The translations under genes were made by a program, and so were the position numbers. The notes under the pieces are model-generated. The model was not told where the DNA came from. It saw nothing but the letters and a program-made list of their open reading frames with translations, and made no database searches. Below are positions 16,901-26,592 of a stretch of 64,000 nucleotides of DNA, piece after piece. The DNA is from Rhodanobacteraceae bacterium (GTDB lineage Bacteria; Pseudomonadota; Gammaproteobacteria; Xanthomonadales; SZUA-5): assembly GCA_024234055.1 (NCBI GenBank), contig JACKOW010000002.1:248001-312000 (forward strand), given 5' to 3'. Each line of letters opens with the position of its first letter. The first letter of the stretch is position 1.

Positions 16901-19600
16901 GTGAGCAAGATCTCAACCTGGATCCGCGCTTTCACCCTGTCCATCACCTGCGGGTTGCTGGCCTTGCCCGCCACCGCGGCCGTGATCACGGTGACGACCA
17001 GTTCGACACCGGGCTGCACGCTGGCCGATGCCATCCGCGCCGCCAATGCCAATGCCGCGCGCGGCGACTGCCCGGCTGGATCGGGGGCCGACACCATACG
17101 AATCGCCCCGGCGCTGATCGAGATCACCTCCGAGTTGCCGATGATCGACAGCACCATCACCATCGTCTCGGCTGACGCCGGCACCAAGACCCTGCGGCGC
17201 ACGGCCGGGCAGTCCAACCAGTTCCGCGTACTGGACGTCGACAACGGCAGCCTGACCCTGCGCAGAATCGAGGTCAGCGGCGGCTATCTGCGCGGAATAC
17301 TGGATGGCGGTGGCGCCGGCGTGCGGGTCCGCAATGGCAGCCTGACCCTGGACCACGCCGTCATTCGGGACAATGAATTGATCAATACCGGTGACGGCGG
17401 TGGCGGTATTCGCGCCATCAGTTCGACACTCACCATCGCCGACAGCCTGATCATCGACAATCGCATCGTGAGCGACAACGGCAATCTGATCCGGGGCGCA
17501 GCGATCCGCGTATCAAACTCGCCAGTCAGCATCACCCGGTCAACGATGACCGCCAATCATCTCGAAGGGCTGGGGGGCGTCTTCTATTTCTTCAATTCGC
17601 AGGTCAATGTCTCGGACAGCTATTTCGGGTATCGAACGAATGTCTCGACCAGCACCGCCCGGAATACCGACATTTACTTGTCCATCGCTGGAAACAGCAC
17701 CGCTACATTCACGAACACCACAATGACGGAAGACCGGGGGCCCGGCGACAAACCCAGCATCTATGCCAACGACAGCGTGCTCACTTTCAGATCTTCCACG
17801 CTTGACGAGTTTGAAATCGATGTCAGCGTGGAATCGAGCAACACCGTGAATTTCATCAACACCCTGTTCCAGGGCATCTGCGTCGACGACATCACGGTCA
17901 ATCAGGTGATCAGCAGTTTCTTCGAGGACGACTCCTGCACCGGTTCGGCCTCGCCAGGCGGCGTCACCCTGTTTCCTGCCGCAGACAATGGCGGGCCGAC
18001 CTGGACCCAAAGGGTGCACCCGCTCAGCAGCACCATCGATGCCGGCGACAACGGCCAATGCCCGCCCAGTGACCAGCGTGGGCTCAGCCGAATCAATGGC
18101 TGTGACATCGGCGCCTTCGAGTTTGTCGAGAACGTCGATGTACAGATCGCCGTGGTGGTGCTCACGCCGCCGCCCTACCATGTCGGGCAAACCATCACGG
18201 CCAACCTGAATATTTACAACGACGGTCCCAGCGATGCCAGCTACCCGCAGATCGATCTGGCGCTGAACAACCTCAGCCTGTTGTCAGTCGACGGCGCTTG
18301 CCAGTCCATTCCCTGCCCGATTGCGGCCTTGATTGCAGGTGCTCCCTTCCGGACGATCACGGTGCAACTGACCCCAGTGTCCAGTCTGCCTGGGAATTTC
18401 ACACTCACCGCGAGTGCAGGGCCGTCGGTCGTGGCCTTCAATGATCTGAACCCGGCCAACAACAGCGCCAGCGCCAGTCGCTCGATCACTGCCGCCGCCG
18501 ATACCCGCATCACCAAGACCCTGCTCACGCCCGGCCCCTACTCGGTGGGTCAGACCATCAACTACCAGTTGCTGGCCGAGAACTCAGGTCCGGCCAGCGC
18601 CACCTCGGTGGTGATTACCGACACCCCCGAAGGCCTGGATATCAACAGCATCACCAACTGCAGCAACCAACCTGCCGGACCGTGCAACTTTGCCATCATC
18701 GGGCCGGGCGGATCGCTGCTGCTCAATGTGTCGGCCGAGATCACGGCCACCCGCTTCGACAACACGGCGCAGGTGAGCCAGAGCACTTTCGACCCGAATC
18801 CTGCCAACAACATCGATGATCGTTTCAACGGCGGTTCTGCCGAGGCGGCCACCGACGTCAAGCTCGCTCTGCTCAGACAATCCTCGCCACCATTCATCAA
18901 TGGGCAGGTTGTCGACTATCTCGTGCGTATCGGAAACACCGGTCCGGCCCCAGCCACGGACGTGCGCATGCAGTTTGACGCAGAGAACTTCTTCGTCACC
19001 GGCGTCAGCAACAATTGCGGCCCGAATCAGCTGCCCTGCGAGATCGGCTCGCTGAGCGTGGGCCAAAGCGTTGATGTCCTGGTGCAGGGTTTGCTGCAAT
19101 TCAGTGGTCCAGTCACGATCGAAGCCTCTGTCCAGGCGGCCCAGTCAGATCCCCAGCTGGCGAACAACGTCGCCAACGATGGCTTTACCGCCGTGCAGGC
19201 GGCAGACGTGCTGCTATCACTGACCTTGCTCAGCCAGCCACCGATCTATCGCGGCCAGGACATTCGCTATCGCATGAACATCAGCAACTTCGGCGGCGAC
19301 GATGCCGACCAGGTTGTGATCAGCACCAGCGCCCAGAACCTGCAGATCCAGTCGGCGGTCGGTGCCAATTGCCTGAGCCTGCCCTGCACCATCGACACGC
19401 TCGGCCTGCTGGAAACAGAAACGATCGAGGTCACCGCGCAGGCGACTCAAAGCGGCAGCTTCGACCTGAGTGCAAGCGTCAGCGCCGATCAGCTGGACCC
19501 CGTACCCGCCAACAATACCGACAGCACCGGAAACAGCGGCACGGCCCTGGAGCCGACGAACAACTTCATCTTCGCCGACGGTCTTGAGTCACCGCAATGA
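16901..19600 (+). CDS. CSLREA/beta-helix surface protein with DUF11-like repeats and DGLE tail
   Basis: Start chosen at GTG 16901, which gives a signal peptide ending near ALPATAA; the product is 899 residues. PGCTLADAIRAANANAARGDC is the CSLREA-type motif seen at the start of secreted beta-helix proteins. Residues from about 90 to 400 repeat short strand and turn units (SLTLRRIEVSGG, SLTLDHAVIRDNEL), a right-handed parallel beta-helix. Four tandem DUF11-like domains follow, each with a Y-x-x-G-Q/R-x-I/V-x-Y-like start and an N-P-A-N-N or equivalent end. The C-terminus is FIFADGLESPQ. It is probably a cell-surface or secreted structural protein. Confidence 0.8.
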   Translation: MSKISTWIRAFTLSITCGLLALPATAAVITVTTSSTPGCTLADAIRAANANAARGDCPAGSGADTIRIAPALIEITSELPMIDSTITIVSADAGTKTLRRTAGQSNQFRVLDVDNGSLTLRRIEVSGGYLRGILDGGGAGVRVRNGSLTLDHAVIRDNELINTGDGGGGIRAISSTLTIADSLIIDNRIVSDNGNLIRGAAIRVSNSPVSITRSTMTANHLEGLGGVFYFFNSQVNVSDSYFGYRTNVSTSTARNTDIYLSIAGNSTATFTNTTMTEDRGPGDKPSIYANDSVLTFRSSTLDEFEIDVSVESSNTVNFINTLFQGICVDDITVNQVISSFFEDDSCTGSASPGGVTLFPAADNGGPTWTQRVHPLSSTIDAGDNGQCPPSDQRGLSRINGCDIGAFEFVENVDVQIAVVVLTPPPYHVGQTITANLNIYNDGPSDASYPQIDLALNNLSLLSVDGACQSIPCPIAALIAGAPFRTITVQLTPVSSLPGNFTLTASAGPSVVAFNDLNPANNSASASRSITAAADTRITKTLLTPGPYSVGQTINYQLLAENSGPASATSVVITDTPEGLDINSITNCSNQPAGPCNFAIIGPGGSLLLNVSAEITATRFDNTAQVSQSTFDPNPANNIDDRFNGGSAEAATDVKLALLRQSSPPFINGQVVDYLVRIGNTGPAPATDVRMQFDAENFFVTGVSNNCGPNQLPCEIGSLSVGQSVDVLVQGLLQFSGPVTIEASVQAAQSDPQLANNVANDGFTAVQAADVLLSLTLLSQPPIYRGQDIRYRMNISNFGGDDADQVVISTSAQNLQIQSAVGANCLSLPCTIDTLGLLETETIEVTAQATQSGSFDLSASVSADQLDPVPANNTDSTGNSGTALEPTNNFIFADGLESPQ

Positions 19601-19789
19601 TCGCTGGGCTGGCTTCATCAAGGCACTGCGGCAGCTGTGTTAGCGTTGTCGCGGGATCGCAAGACAAAGGCTTTGGCCGATGGTTGACGACATCGCCGGG
19701 GATCACGGCTCCCGCCTGGGCCGACAAGGCTCAGCCGCTGAACGGCGAACCGGCTCGAGAGCAGCCGGCCACGGCTGGGTGCCGCGCCG

Positions 19790-22081
19790 ATGATCTACCG
19801 CTTCGGGGTCTATCGCCTCGACAGCGAGCGCGACACCTTGGCCGATGCGAACGGACCGGTGGCGCTGCGTGACCATGCACTGCGCGTACTCAAGCTCTTG
19901 CTTGAGCGCGCGCCGGAGGTCGTGACCAAGGACCAGATCCTGGCGCAGGTCTGGGGGCATGATGCGCTGTCGGAAAGCGCCATTCCGCAGGTCATCAAGG
20001 ACATCCGCCAGGTGCTTGGCGACTCCGCCAAGTCTCCGGAATTGATCGTCACCCGCTACGGCCGCGGCTACCAGTTCGTGGGCTATGTCGAAATCGAGGA
20101 AGACCAGGCCGCCGCCGCCGTGCCCGTCGCCGTTGCTACCCGGCGACGATGGCTTCCCGGCCTGATTGGCCTTGGGGTGATCGCTGCATTGACCTTGGTC
20201 GTGCTCCTGTGGGACCGCTGGAACGTCACTCCAGGCTCCGAAGCGCAGGTGCAGGCGGCGGGGCCCATCTTCATCCGGCCCATCGAACCCGAAGCCGGGG
20301 AATCACTCTCCAGGCCCTTTGCCGAATACCTGAGCTTCGTGCTCGGTGCTTCCGGCGGGTCGACGTCGGTGACGGTGGCCGACAAGGACTCACCCCAGCG
20401 TCCGGGCGTGCAGTACCTGGAACTCAGCCTGGCGGTATCGGACAACCCGGATCAGCGCTATGCCCTGCAGTTCGGCAGCGCCAGCCGCGAGACCGAGGCG
20501 CAGAGCCAGACCCGCTACTTCTCCAAGCCGGAAGACCTGCTCGGCGCCAGTCTTGATCAGGTGGTACTCAGCACCGGGATCAGTCCTGAATTCGGCGCGG
20601 CCGCAGGCATCACATCCCCCAGGGCCTTCGCCACTGAAATCCTGCTGCGCGGCATGGCTGCGCAGTTCGCCGGGGACATCAAGCGCGCGATCGCCTTGTT
20701 CGAGGCCTGTCTGGCCGAAGATCCGAACTTCGACTTTGCCCGCTATGAACTGGCCGTGGCGCTGCGCCGGAATGGCGACTATCAACGCGCGGTGGCGGAA
20801 CTGAATGCGCTGCAGAGCCATCATCGATCGGATTTCTGGCTGAACCGTATACACAATGGCAAAGGCATCGCCTTCTGGCGCATGGGTGAGTACGACGAGG
20901 CCAACGCGAGTCTGCGGCTGGCGTACCAGCACGCCACCAGTCCCGACACGCGCGCCGCAGCAGCCACCAATCTGGCGCTGCTGCTGAGGGACCAGGGACA
21001 ACTGGATGCCGCCGAGACCTTCGCCCGCGAAGCGGTCAGCAGCGCCGATCGAGTTCGTCATCCTCGCATCGCCGCCAGTGCCCTGAACACGCTGGCCAGC
21101 ATTCTGATGCGCAGCGGCCGCCTGCGCGAGACCCTGCCACCCCTGGACCAGGCTCGCGAGCTGTTCTATGCCGAAGGCAATCGCCGTGAACTCGCCAGCG
21201 TGCTGTCGCGAACGGCTGATGTGCGCAGCCGGCTGGGGCAGTACCAACAAGCCGAGCAATTGTTGCAGGTGGCCATTGCCATCCGCGAGCAGATCGGCGA
21301 CGAACTGGGCGTGGCTGCGTCGGCCTTCGATCTGTCCAGGATTGCCCGCGTACAAGGCGATTTTCGCGCATCCCGCGTACACGCCCGACGCGGTCTCGAT
21401 CTGGCGGCCAGCAAGTCAGACTTCCATCTGATGAGTCAGGGCAATCTGGCGCTGGCGGCCCTGGCGCTGGCGGAACAACGCTTTCCGGATGCCACGGTCT
21501 ATGCCGCCGAAGCGATGCGTCTGGCCAGCAGCCGCAAGCAGCATCGCGTGGTGCAGGCTGCACGAATCATGCAGCTGCGGATCCTGGTCGATTCGGCCAC
21601 TGACGAGAACCAACTTCGAAGCGCACGGGAGCAGCTGCGGGCTCAAGTTGGTCCCGACCAGACGCTGCTTGATCAAGATCGGCAAGGCGAACTCCATTTG
21701 CTGAGCGGGCAACTGCAGCGCAGGCTGGGCGATCTGCACTCAGCCCAGAACGATTTCGCGGCCGCGCTGGACGTGGCGAAAGCAGAACTGATCAATGATC
21801 TGCAGCTGCGGTCTCTGCTGGCACTGGCGGAGTTGCACCTCGGTAGCAACCCTGACTTGAGCGCAGAGCAGCTTGAGACTGCGTCCACGCTCAACCCACC
21901 TGCCTATCCCTATCTGCTGCTGTCGGCACAGGCGAAATGGGCTCAAGGCAAGCACCGCGAGGCCTTGGTACTTGCCTACCAGGCCAAGCAGCAGTCCGGC
22001 GACTGGTGGCGCCCCGCCGACGAAGCGCAGTTGCGTGAGATGGCGGGATCAAAGCCGAGCACGGCGGGAGAGCCACACTAG
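19790..22081 (+). CDS. Winged-helix membrane regulator with TPR domain
   Basis: The 763-residue protein has an OmpR/PhoB-type winged helix at residues 1-100 (YRFGVYRLD...LRDHALRVLKLLLERAPEVVTKDQILAQVWG...VTRYGRGYQF), a single membrane helix at about 121-141, and a periplasmic part with helical TPR-like repeats from about 270 onward. This CadC-like plan joins DNA binding in the cytoplasm to sensing outside the membrane. No phosphoacceptor domain is present. Its target is unknown. The stop codon TAG is the first three bases of a 250-bp inverted-repeat element. Confidence 0.85.
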   Translation: MIYRFGVYRLDSERDTLADANGPVALRDHALRVLKLLLERAPEVVTKDQILAQVWGHDALSESAIPQVIKDIRQVLGDSAKSPELIVTRYGRGYQFVGYVEIEEDQAAAAVPVAVATRRRWLPGLIGLGVIAALTLVVLLWDRWNVTPGSEAQVQAAGPIFIRPIEPEAGESLSRPFAEYLSFVLGASGGSTSVTVADKDSPQRPGVQYLELSLAVSDNPDQRYALQFGSASRETEAQSQTRYFSKPEDLLGASLDQVVLSTGISPEFGAAAGITSPRAFATEILLRGMAAQFAGDIKRAIALFEACLAEDPNFDFARYELAVALRRNGDYQRAVAELNALQSHHRSDFWLNRIHNGKGIAFWRMGEYDEANASLRLAYQHATSPDTRAAAATNLALLLRDQGQLDAAETFAREAVSSADRVRHPRIAASALNTLASILMRSGRLRETLPPLDQARELFYAEGNRRELASVLSRTADVRSRLGQYQQAEQLLQVAIAIREQIGDELGVAASAFDLSRIARVQGDFRASRVHARRGLDLAASKSDFHLMSQGNLALAALALAEQRFPDATVYAAEAMRLASSRKQHRVVQAARIMQLRILVDSATDENQLRSAREQLRAQVGPDQTLLDQDRQGELHLLSGQLQRRLGDLHSAQNDFAAALDVAKAELINDLQLRSLLALAELHLGSNPDLSAEQLETASTLNPPAYPYLLLSAQAKWAQGKHREALVLAYQAKQQSGDWWRPADEAQLREMAGSKPSTAGEPH

Positions 22082-22328
22082 CCCGCAATTCTCACACCTG
22101 TTGCGGAAGATCGCGCAGGGCTTTGCGACTAGCGCAAGACGCGACGACGAGGAATGGTGATTCCATTGCGAGGAGGAGCAACGCAGCGATAGTCGCAAAG
22201 AACCAGCGAGGTCCGCAAAGCGGGCAGATGCAGCCAAACACTCTGTGACTGGTGCGTGCCTCGGAATCCCCTTTTTTCACCACAAGATTGAGGGCATCTG
22301 CTCGCGCAGGTGTGAGAAATGCGGGCTA
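22079..22328. mobile_element. MITE-like element with 22-bp terminal inverted repeats
   Basis: The ends TAGCCCGCAATTCTCACACC at 22079 and its inverted counterpart finishing at 22328 match over 22 bp except one A/T position. Including the neighbouring base, each end reads CTAG. The 206-bp centre has no open frame of note. It lies between two convergent genes, and the terminal TAG is the stop codon of both. No transposase of matching ends is present. Confidence 0.7.
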
Positions 22329-23627
22329 GATCGAGTCCTTCAACCGGTACCACATCATCGCCAGCACCAGGGCCGGGGTTCGGAACAGATGGCCGCCCGG
22401 AAATGGGTGGTGCTTGATGCGCTGGTAGATATCGAGTCGGGCCGCCTGGCCGTCGATGGCCTCGGCGATGACGCGCCCGGCCAGACCGGTGGCGGCGATG
22501 CCGTGGCCGGAAAAGCCCTGGGCAAAGTACAGTTTGTCGCCGATGCGACCCCAATGGGGAGCACGGCTCATGGTGATGTCGAGATAGCCGCCCCAGACGT
22601 AATCGATGGCCACGTCTGACAACTGCGGAAATACGCCGACCATGCGTTGCCGCATCCGTGATCGCAGACCCGGCGGATCCAGCGAGGAATAGCTGCAGCG
22701 CCCGCCGAAAAGCATGCGCTGATCGGAACTCAGGCGGAAATAATCGAGCACGAAATTGATGTCGGCCACCGCCATGTTGTTGCGGATCAGCGACCGCGCG
22801 CGCTCAGCCCCGAGCGGCGCGCTGGCGCAGATGTAGGTACCGACCGGCATGTAGCGGGTCTCCAGCTGCGGCAGCAGATGCTTGAGCCAGGCATTGCCCA
22901 TGACCACACCGAACTTGCCGCGGGCCCGCCCCTGGGCGGTGCGGAACACGATCTGCTCGCCCTGATCGATGCCAATCACGCGGCTGCCTTCGAAGATCCG
23001 TACCCGGCCCTTCGGAATCGCGGAGTTGCCCTCGCCGATCGCCGCTTGCGCAAGTCCCAGCGTGTAGTTCAGCGGATGCAGATGGCCGCTGCGCGGATCG
23101 AACAGCAGCGCCGGGTAGCGCTCGGTGGCCAGTTCCTGCTGCAAGCGGGTCTGGTCCCAAAGCTCGGTGCCGGTGTAGCCCCAACGGCGCTGCAGATCGT
23201 CCTGCCATTGCTTGAGTTCGTCGACCTGACGCGGCTTGATGGCGGCATGGGCGTGACCGGGGGTCCAGTCGCAATCGATGCTGTAGCGGCGGATGCGCTC
23301 GGCGATCATGTCGACCGCTTCTACGGACCAGTCGAACAGCTTGCGGGCGTCGTCGTAGCCCAGCTGCGCCTCGATCTTCGAGATATCGCAGCCGTAGCCG
23401 AAGATGGCCTGTCCGCCACTGCGCCCCGATGCCCCCCAGCCCACGCGCTCGGCTTCCAGCACGATCACCGAGTAGCCACGCTCGGCCAGCTCCAGCGCCG
23501 TCGACAGCCCGGCAATACCCGCCCCCAGCACCACCACATCAGCGCTGTGCTCCCCCTGCAGCAGCGGATGATCCGGCGCGGGGTTCGCGGTGGCGGCGTA
23601 CCAGGAGGGGACGTGGGTGGGGGTCAC
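22326..23627 (-). CDS. puuB: Gamma-glutamylputrescine oxidase PuuB
   Basis: A 433-residue FAD-dependent amine oxidase of the DAO type. The N-terminus has DVVVLGAGIAGLSTALELAERG, the dinucleotide-binding loop, then SGRSGGQAIFGYG, characteristic of PuuB/OrdL proteins. It oxidises gamma-glutamylputrescine to the aldehyde in the putrescine route. The frame extends to 23792, but that extension is the translated heptamer array; GTG 23627 follows GGAG and is preferred. It lies next to puuA on the same strand, separated by a hairpin of heptamer repeats. Its TAG stop comes from the adjoining MITE-like element. Confidence 0.88.
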   Translation of the reverse strand: MTPTHVPSWYAATANPAPDHPLLQGEHSADVVVLGAGIAGLSTALELAERGYSVIVLEAERVGWGASGRSGGQAIFGYGCDISKIEAQLGYDDARKLFDWSVEAVDMIAERIRRYSIDCDWTPGHAHAAIKPRQVDELKQWQDDLQRRWGYTGTELWDQTRLQQELATERYPALLFDPRSGHLHPLNYTLGLAQAAIGEGNSAIPKGRVRIFEGSRVIGIDQGEQIVFRTAQGRARGKFGVVMGNAWLKHLLPQLETRYMPVGTYICASAPLGAERARSLIRNNMAVADINFVLDYFRLSSDQRMLFGGRCSYSSLDPPGLRSRMRQRMVGVFPQLSDVAIDYVWGGYLDITMSRAPHWGRIGDKLYFAQGFSGHGIAATGLAGRVIAEAIDGQAARLDIYQRIKHHPFPGGHLFRTPALVLAMMWYRLKDSI

Positions 23628-23657
23628 TTCGTGTGCTCCGCGGCTGACTTGCCTGAA

Positions 23658-23833
23658 CCGGGACTCGGGACTCGGGACTCGGGACTCGAAGAGCGAAACG
23701 GCACGTGTTGAGTCAGCGGGGAGCGCGCGCTGAAACAAAAGCCGAAACCGGTGAGATCCCAGTGAACTGGTCGCGCGAGCACGCTTGGCCAACTCGCTTG
23801 TACGAGTCCCGAGTCCCGAGTCCCGAGTCCCGG
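23658..23833. repeat. Heptamer hairpin element H1 (GGGACTC arms)
   Basis: Four-plus tandem copies of GGGACTC (23658-23688) and their perfect inverse (23803-23833) make 31-bp arms around a 114-bp loop. The element fills the puuA-puuB junction; the right arm ends 7 bp from the puuA stop. In a puuAB transcript it would fold into a long hairpin. Confidence 0.9.
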
Positions 23834-23840
23834 CTTCACC

Positions 23841-25208
23841 TCACACCTGCCGCAAATACCAGCTGTACTCCAGCGTGGTCACTTCGGTGTAGAAGCTGCG
23901 CAACTCCTTCAGTTTCTGCTGGCCGTAGATGAAGCGGAACTCGCTGCCGAGGTGTTGGGCGATGAACTCGCTTTGCTGGAATTCGCTGATGGTCTCCCGC
24001 CAGTACAGCGAGCGAGCTTCGGTTTGTTCGTAGGCATTGCCGACGATGGGCGGGCCGGGGTCGGCTTCTTGTTCGATGCCGTGGAGCATGCCGGCCAGCA
24101 CCGCTGCGGTGACCAGATAGGGATTGGCGTCGGCGCCAGCGATGCGGTGTTCGATGCGGGCATTGGCGGCGTCGCTGTGCGGAATGCGCATGGCCACGGT
24201 GCGGTTGTTGAAACCCCAGCAATCGTTGAGCGGCACAAAGGCATTGAGCACGAAGCGGCGATAGCTGTTGGCGTGCGGGGCGAAGATCAGCATGCAATCG
24301 CCCGACGTCTGCTGCATCCCGCCGATGGCATTCAGCATCAGGGGCGATGGCGCCTCGGGCGTGCCGGCAAAGACATTGCGGCCATCGCGATCCAGCAGGC
24401 TGACATGGATATGCATGCCGCTGCCGGCCTGCTCCACAAAGGGCTTGGCCATGAAGCTGGCGAGCATCTGCTGCTGGCCGGCCACGGCCTTGATCGCGCG
24501 CTTGAGGTAGATGGCGTCGTCGCAGGCCTGCAGTGCGTCGGCGCGGTGCTTGAGGTTGATCTCGAATTGACCCGGCGCGTACTCGGCCACGGCGGTGTCG
24601 GCGGGAATCAGCTGAGCGCGGCAGATGTCGGCCAAGCGGTCGGTGAAAGGCTGATAGTCGTTCAGATCCTCCATGTAATAGACCTGCGTGGTGTGATTGC
24701 GCGCGCCGGTGGCCGGGTTGATCGAGGTCTGCGGGCGGCCATCGACGGTCAGCTGTGCATCCAGCAGGTAGAACTCCAGTTCCACCGCCACCACCGGAGT
24801 CAGGCCCAGTGCGCTGTAACGATCTAGCACCCGCTTCAGCACTTCACGCGGATTGGCACTGAACACGCCGCCAGCGGCATCCTCCATGCTCAGCAGCAAC
24901 TGCGCCATCGGCTTCTGCTGCCACGGCACCGGCCGCAGACTGCCCGGCACCGGCCTGCAGATGCGGTCTTCATCGCCGATGGCATAGCCCAGGTTGGTCT
25001 CTTCGACGGTGTTGCCGGTGATGTCGGTGGCAATCAGCGACATCGGCAGACACACACCGCTGTCGTAGATCTTGGCCAGCGCATCGCGGGTGACCCGCTT
25101 GCCGCGCAGCAGACCGTTCAGATCGGGCAGGATCAAATCGATCATTTCGCAGCCACCCATCTGTTGCAGCACAGCGGCATCGGCCGCCGGCAAGGAGCTC
25201 TCGCGCAT
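23841..25208 (-). CDS. puuA: Gamma-glutamylputrescine synthetase (glutamine synthetase family), copy 1
   Basis: The 455-residue protein has glutamine-synthetase-fold motifs: LILPDLNGLLRGKRV at the start, VELEFYLLD (metal-binding Glu), GSGMHIHVSL, then NAFVPLNDCWGFNNRTVAMRIP and ANPYLVTAAVLAGM. These fit PuuA enzymes that join glutamate to putrescine with ATP, in the cytoplasm. It would be transcribed with puuB downstream. A second paralogue lies at 26593-27981; the two differ substantially, so their substrates may differ (for example putrescine versus another polyamine or amine). Confidence 0.85.
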   Translation of the reverse strand: MRESSLPAADAAVLQQMGGCEMIDLILPDLNGLLRGKRVTRDALAKIYDSGVCLPMSLIATDITGNTVEETNLGYAIGDEDRICRPVPGSLRPVPWQQKPMAQLLLSMEDAAGGVFSANPREVLKRVLDRYSALGLTPVVAVELEFYLLDAQLTVDGRPQTSINPATGARNHTTQVYYMEDLNDYQPFTDRLADICRAQLIPADTAVAEYAPGQFEINLKHRADALQACDDAIYLKRAIKAVAGQQQMLASFMAKPFVEQAGSGMHIHVSLLDRDGRNVFAGTPEAPSPLMLNAIGGMQQTSGDCMLIFAPHANSYRRFVLNAFVPLNDCWGFNNRTVAMRIPHSDAANARIEHRIAGADANPYLVTAAVLAGMLHGIEQEADPGPPIVGNAYEQTEARSLYWRETISEFQQSEFIAQHLGSEFRFIYGQQKLKELRSFYTEVTTLEYSWYLRQV

Positions 25209-25262
25209 GATCGACTCGGATCGGGAATTCGATCGGATAGTAGCAAAGGGCGGGCGGCGGGG

Positions 25263-25374
25263 GCACGAGGGTGCGAGGGCGGGAGGGCGCGAGGGCGGGA
25301 GGGCGGGAGGGCACGAGGGCGCTGGACTCGGGACTCGGGACTCGGGACTCGGGACTCGGGACTCGGGACTCGGG
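25263..25374. repeat. Tandem-repeat array H2 (GAGGGCG and GGGACTC units)
   Basis: A GAGGGCG/GAGGGCAC-type purine-rich array (25263-25320) runs into about seven direct copies of GGGACTC (25324-25374). No inverted partner is seen nearby, so unlike H1 it is a single arm. It lies in the divergent region between puuA copy 1 and puuD. Confidence 0.85.
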
Positions 25375-25439
25375 AAAGGCTACGGGCTTCGAGCTCTTCT
25401 GGGTCCAGGCTGATCGGGACTACAGAAGCAATCAACCAG

Positions 25440-25695
25440 CGTCATTGCGAGCCACCTGTTTCGGCCCGACACTGCGCACGGGCCATGAACCCGCCGTCGT
25501 AGGTCATGTTGTCCGCGTCAGCGGACTACGTGACATCGAGTTGCGTCACGTAGCTCGCTACGCGAGCAACGTGACCTACAACAGCAAATCAACAACTTGC
25601 GAGATGGGTTCATGGAGAGCGTAGCGAAGCAATCCAGGGATGTGCGGTGCTACCCTGGATTGCTTGCTTCGTCGCTGCGCTCCTCGCAATGACGC
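25440..25695. repeat. Composite palindrome cluster A
   Basis: In order: GCGAGCCACCTGTTTCGG, GGGCCATGAACCC (25480-25492), an inverted repeat starting GTAGGTCATG and ending CGTGACCTAC (25499-25579), CAACAACTTGCGA, GGGTTCATGG (25606-25615) and a GCAATCCAGGG...CCCTGGATTGC hairpin ending GCAATGACG. Nearly the same composite occurs at 48788-49035. Confidence 0.85.
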
Positions 25696-25712
25696 CGGAG
25701 TGCGAGGCTCTC

Positions 25713-25782
25713 CCGTGCCCCGCGCCCCGCGCCCCGTGCCCCGCGCCCCGTGCCCCGTGCCCCGTTCCCCCCGTGCCCCGTT
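25713..25782. repeat. Heptamer array H3 (GTGCCCC/GCGCCCC)
   Basis: About ten tandem GTGCCCC or GCGCCCC units run up to 53 bp before the puuD start. The same unit forms the arms of H6 at 33509-33680. No inverted partner is seen near this copy. Confidence 0.85.
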
Positions 25783-25834
25783 GAAAAAAGCCAGCCGCCC
25801 GGGTACCGTTGGCCACTCCCATCCGCGGGTGTCT

Positions 25835-26590
25835 ATGCGACCAGTACCGCTCATCGGCGTACCCTCCGATCGCAAGCAGATCGGGCCGCATCCATTCCAG
25901 GCGGTGGGCGAAAAATATCTGCGGGCCATCATCGACAGCGGTGTCGGACTGCCGCTGATGATTCCCTCGATGGACCCGGCGCTGGATATCGATTCGGTGC
26001 TCGCCGCCTTCGACGGCATCCTGCTGACTGGATCGCCCAGCAATATCGAGCCGCGGCATTACAGCGACGAGCCGAGCTACGAGGGCAATCTGCACGATCC
26101 CGAGCGTGATCTGATCACGCTGCCGCTGGTGCGCGCCGCGGTGGAACGCAAGATTCCGGTGCTGGCCGTGTGCCGCGGCTTTCAGGAGGTCAATGTGGCC
26201 TTCGGCGGCAGCCTCTGGCAAAAAGTGCATGAAGCGCCTGGATTCAATGATCACCGCGAGGACAAGGACCAGTCGCTGGAGGTCCAGTACGGCCTTGCGC
26301 ACGATCTGGCACTGACGCCCGGCGGCTTGCTCGCAGGCATCGCCGGCTCTGATACGGTGCGGGTGAATTCGCTGCACGGCCAGGGCATACGCCGACTGGG
26401 AGAGCGTCTGTTGGTGGAGGCGACGGCGCCTGATGGTCTGATCGAAGCAGTACGACTGGATTCGGACGACTCCTTTCTGCTGGCCGTGCAATGGCATCCC
26501 GAGTGGCGCGTGCTGGAAAATCCCTTCTATCTCGGAATCTTCCGGGCCTTCGCCGGCGCCGTGCACGCGCGGGCGCAATCGAGAAACTGA
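25835..26590 (+). CDS. puuD: Gamma-glutamyl-GABA hydrolase PuuD
   Basis: A 251-residue class I glutamine-amidotransferase-like hydrolase. VLAVCRGFQEVNVAFGG carries the nucleophile Cys, and VQWHPEW the catalytic His with the following Glu. GILLTGSPSNIEPRHY is the PuuD-specific oxyanion region. It releases GABA and glutamate from gamma-glutamyl-GABA, the last step of the pathway. The open frame runs further upstream through the GTGCCCC array; ATG 25835 gives MRPVPLIGVPSD, the natural start. It is followed after 2 bp by the second puuA, so the two form an operon. Confidence 0.88.
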   Translation: MRPVPLIGVPSDRKQIGPHPFQAVGEKYLRAIIDSGVGLPLMIPSMDPALDIDSVLAAFDGILLTGSPSNIEPRHYSDEPSYEGNLHDPERDLITLPLVRAAVERKIPVLAVCRGFQEVNVAFGGSLWQKVHEAPGFNDHREDKDQSLEVQYGLAHDLALTPGGLLAGIAGSDTVRVNSLHGQGIRRLGERLLVEATAPDGLIEAVRLDSDDSFLLAVQWHPEWRVLENPFYLGIFRAFAGAVHARAQSRN

Positions 26591-26592
26591 TC

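Noticed and set aside
23628..23792. Longer N-terminus of PuuB
   Set aside because: The extension is the translation of the GGGACTC array (ESRVPSPESR), and GTG 23627 has a ribosome-binding site.
25263..25374. CRISPR-like array
   Set aside because: Repeat units are 7-8 bp and directly joined with no spacers, so this is a tandem array, not CRISPR. No cas genes are present.
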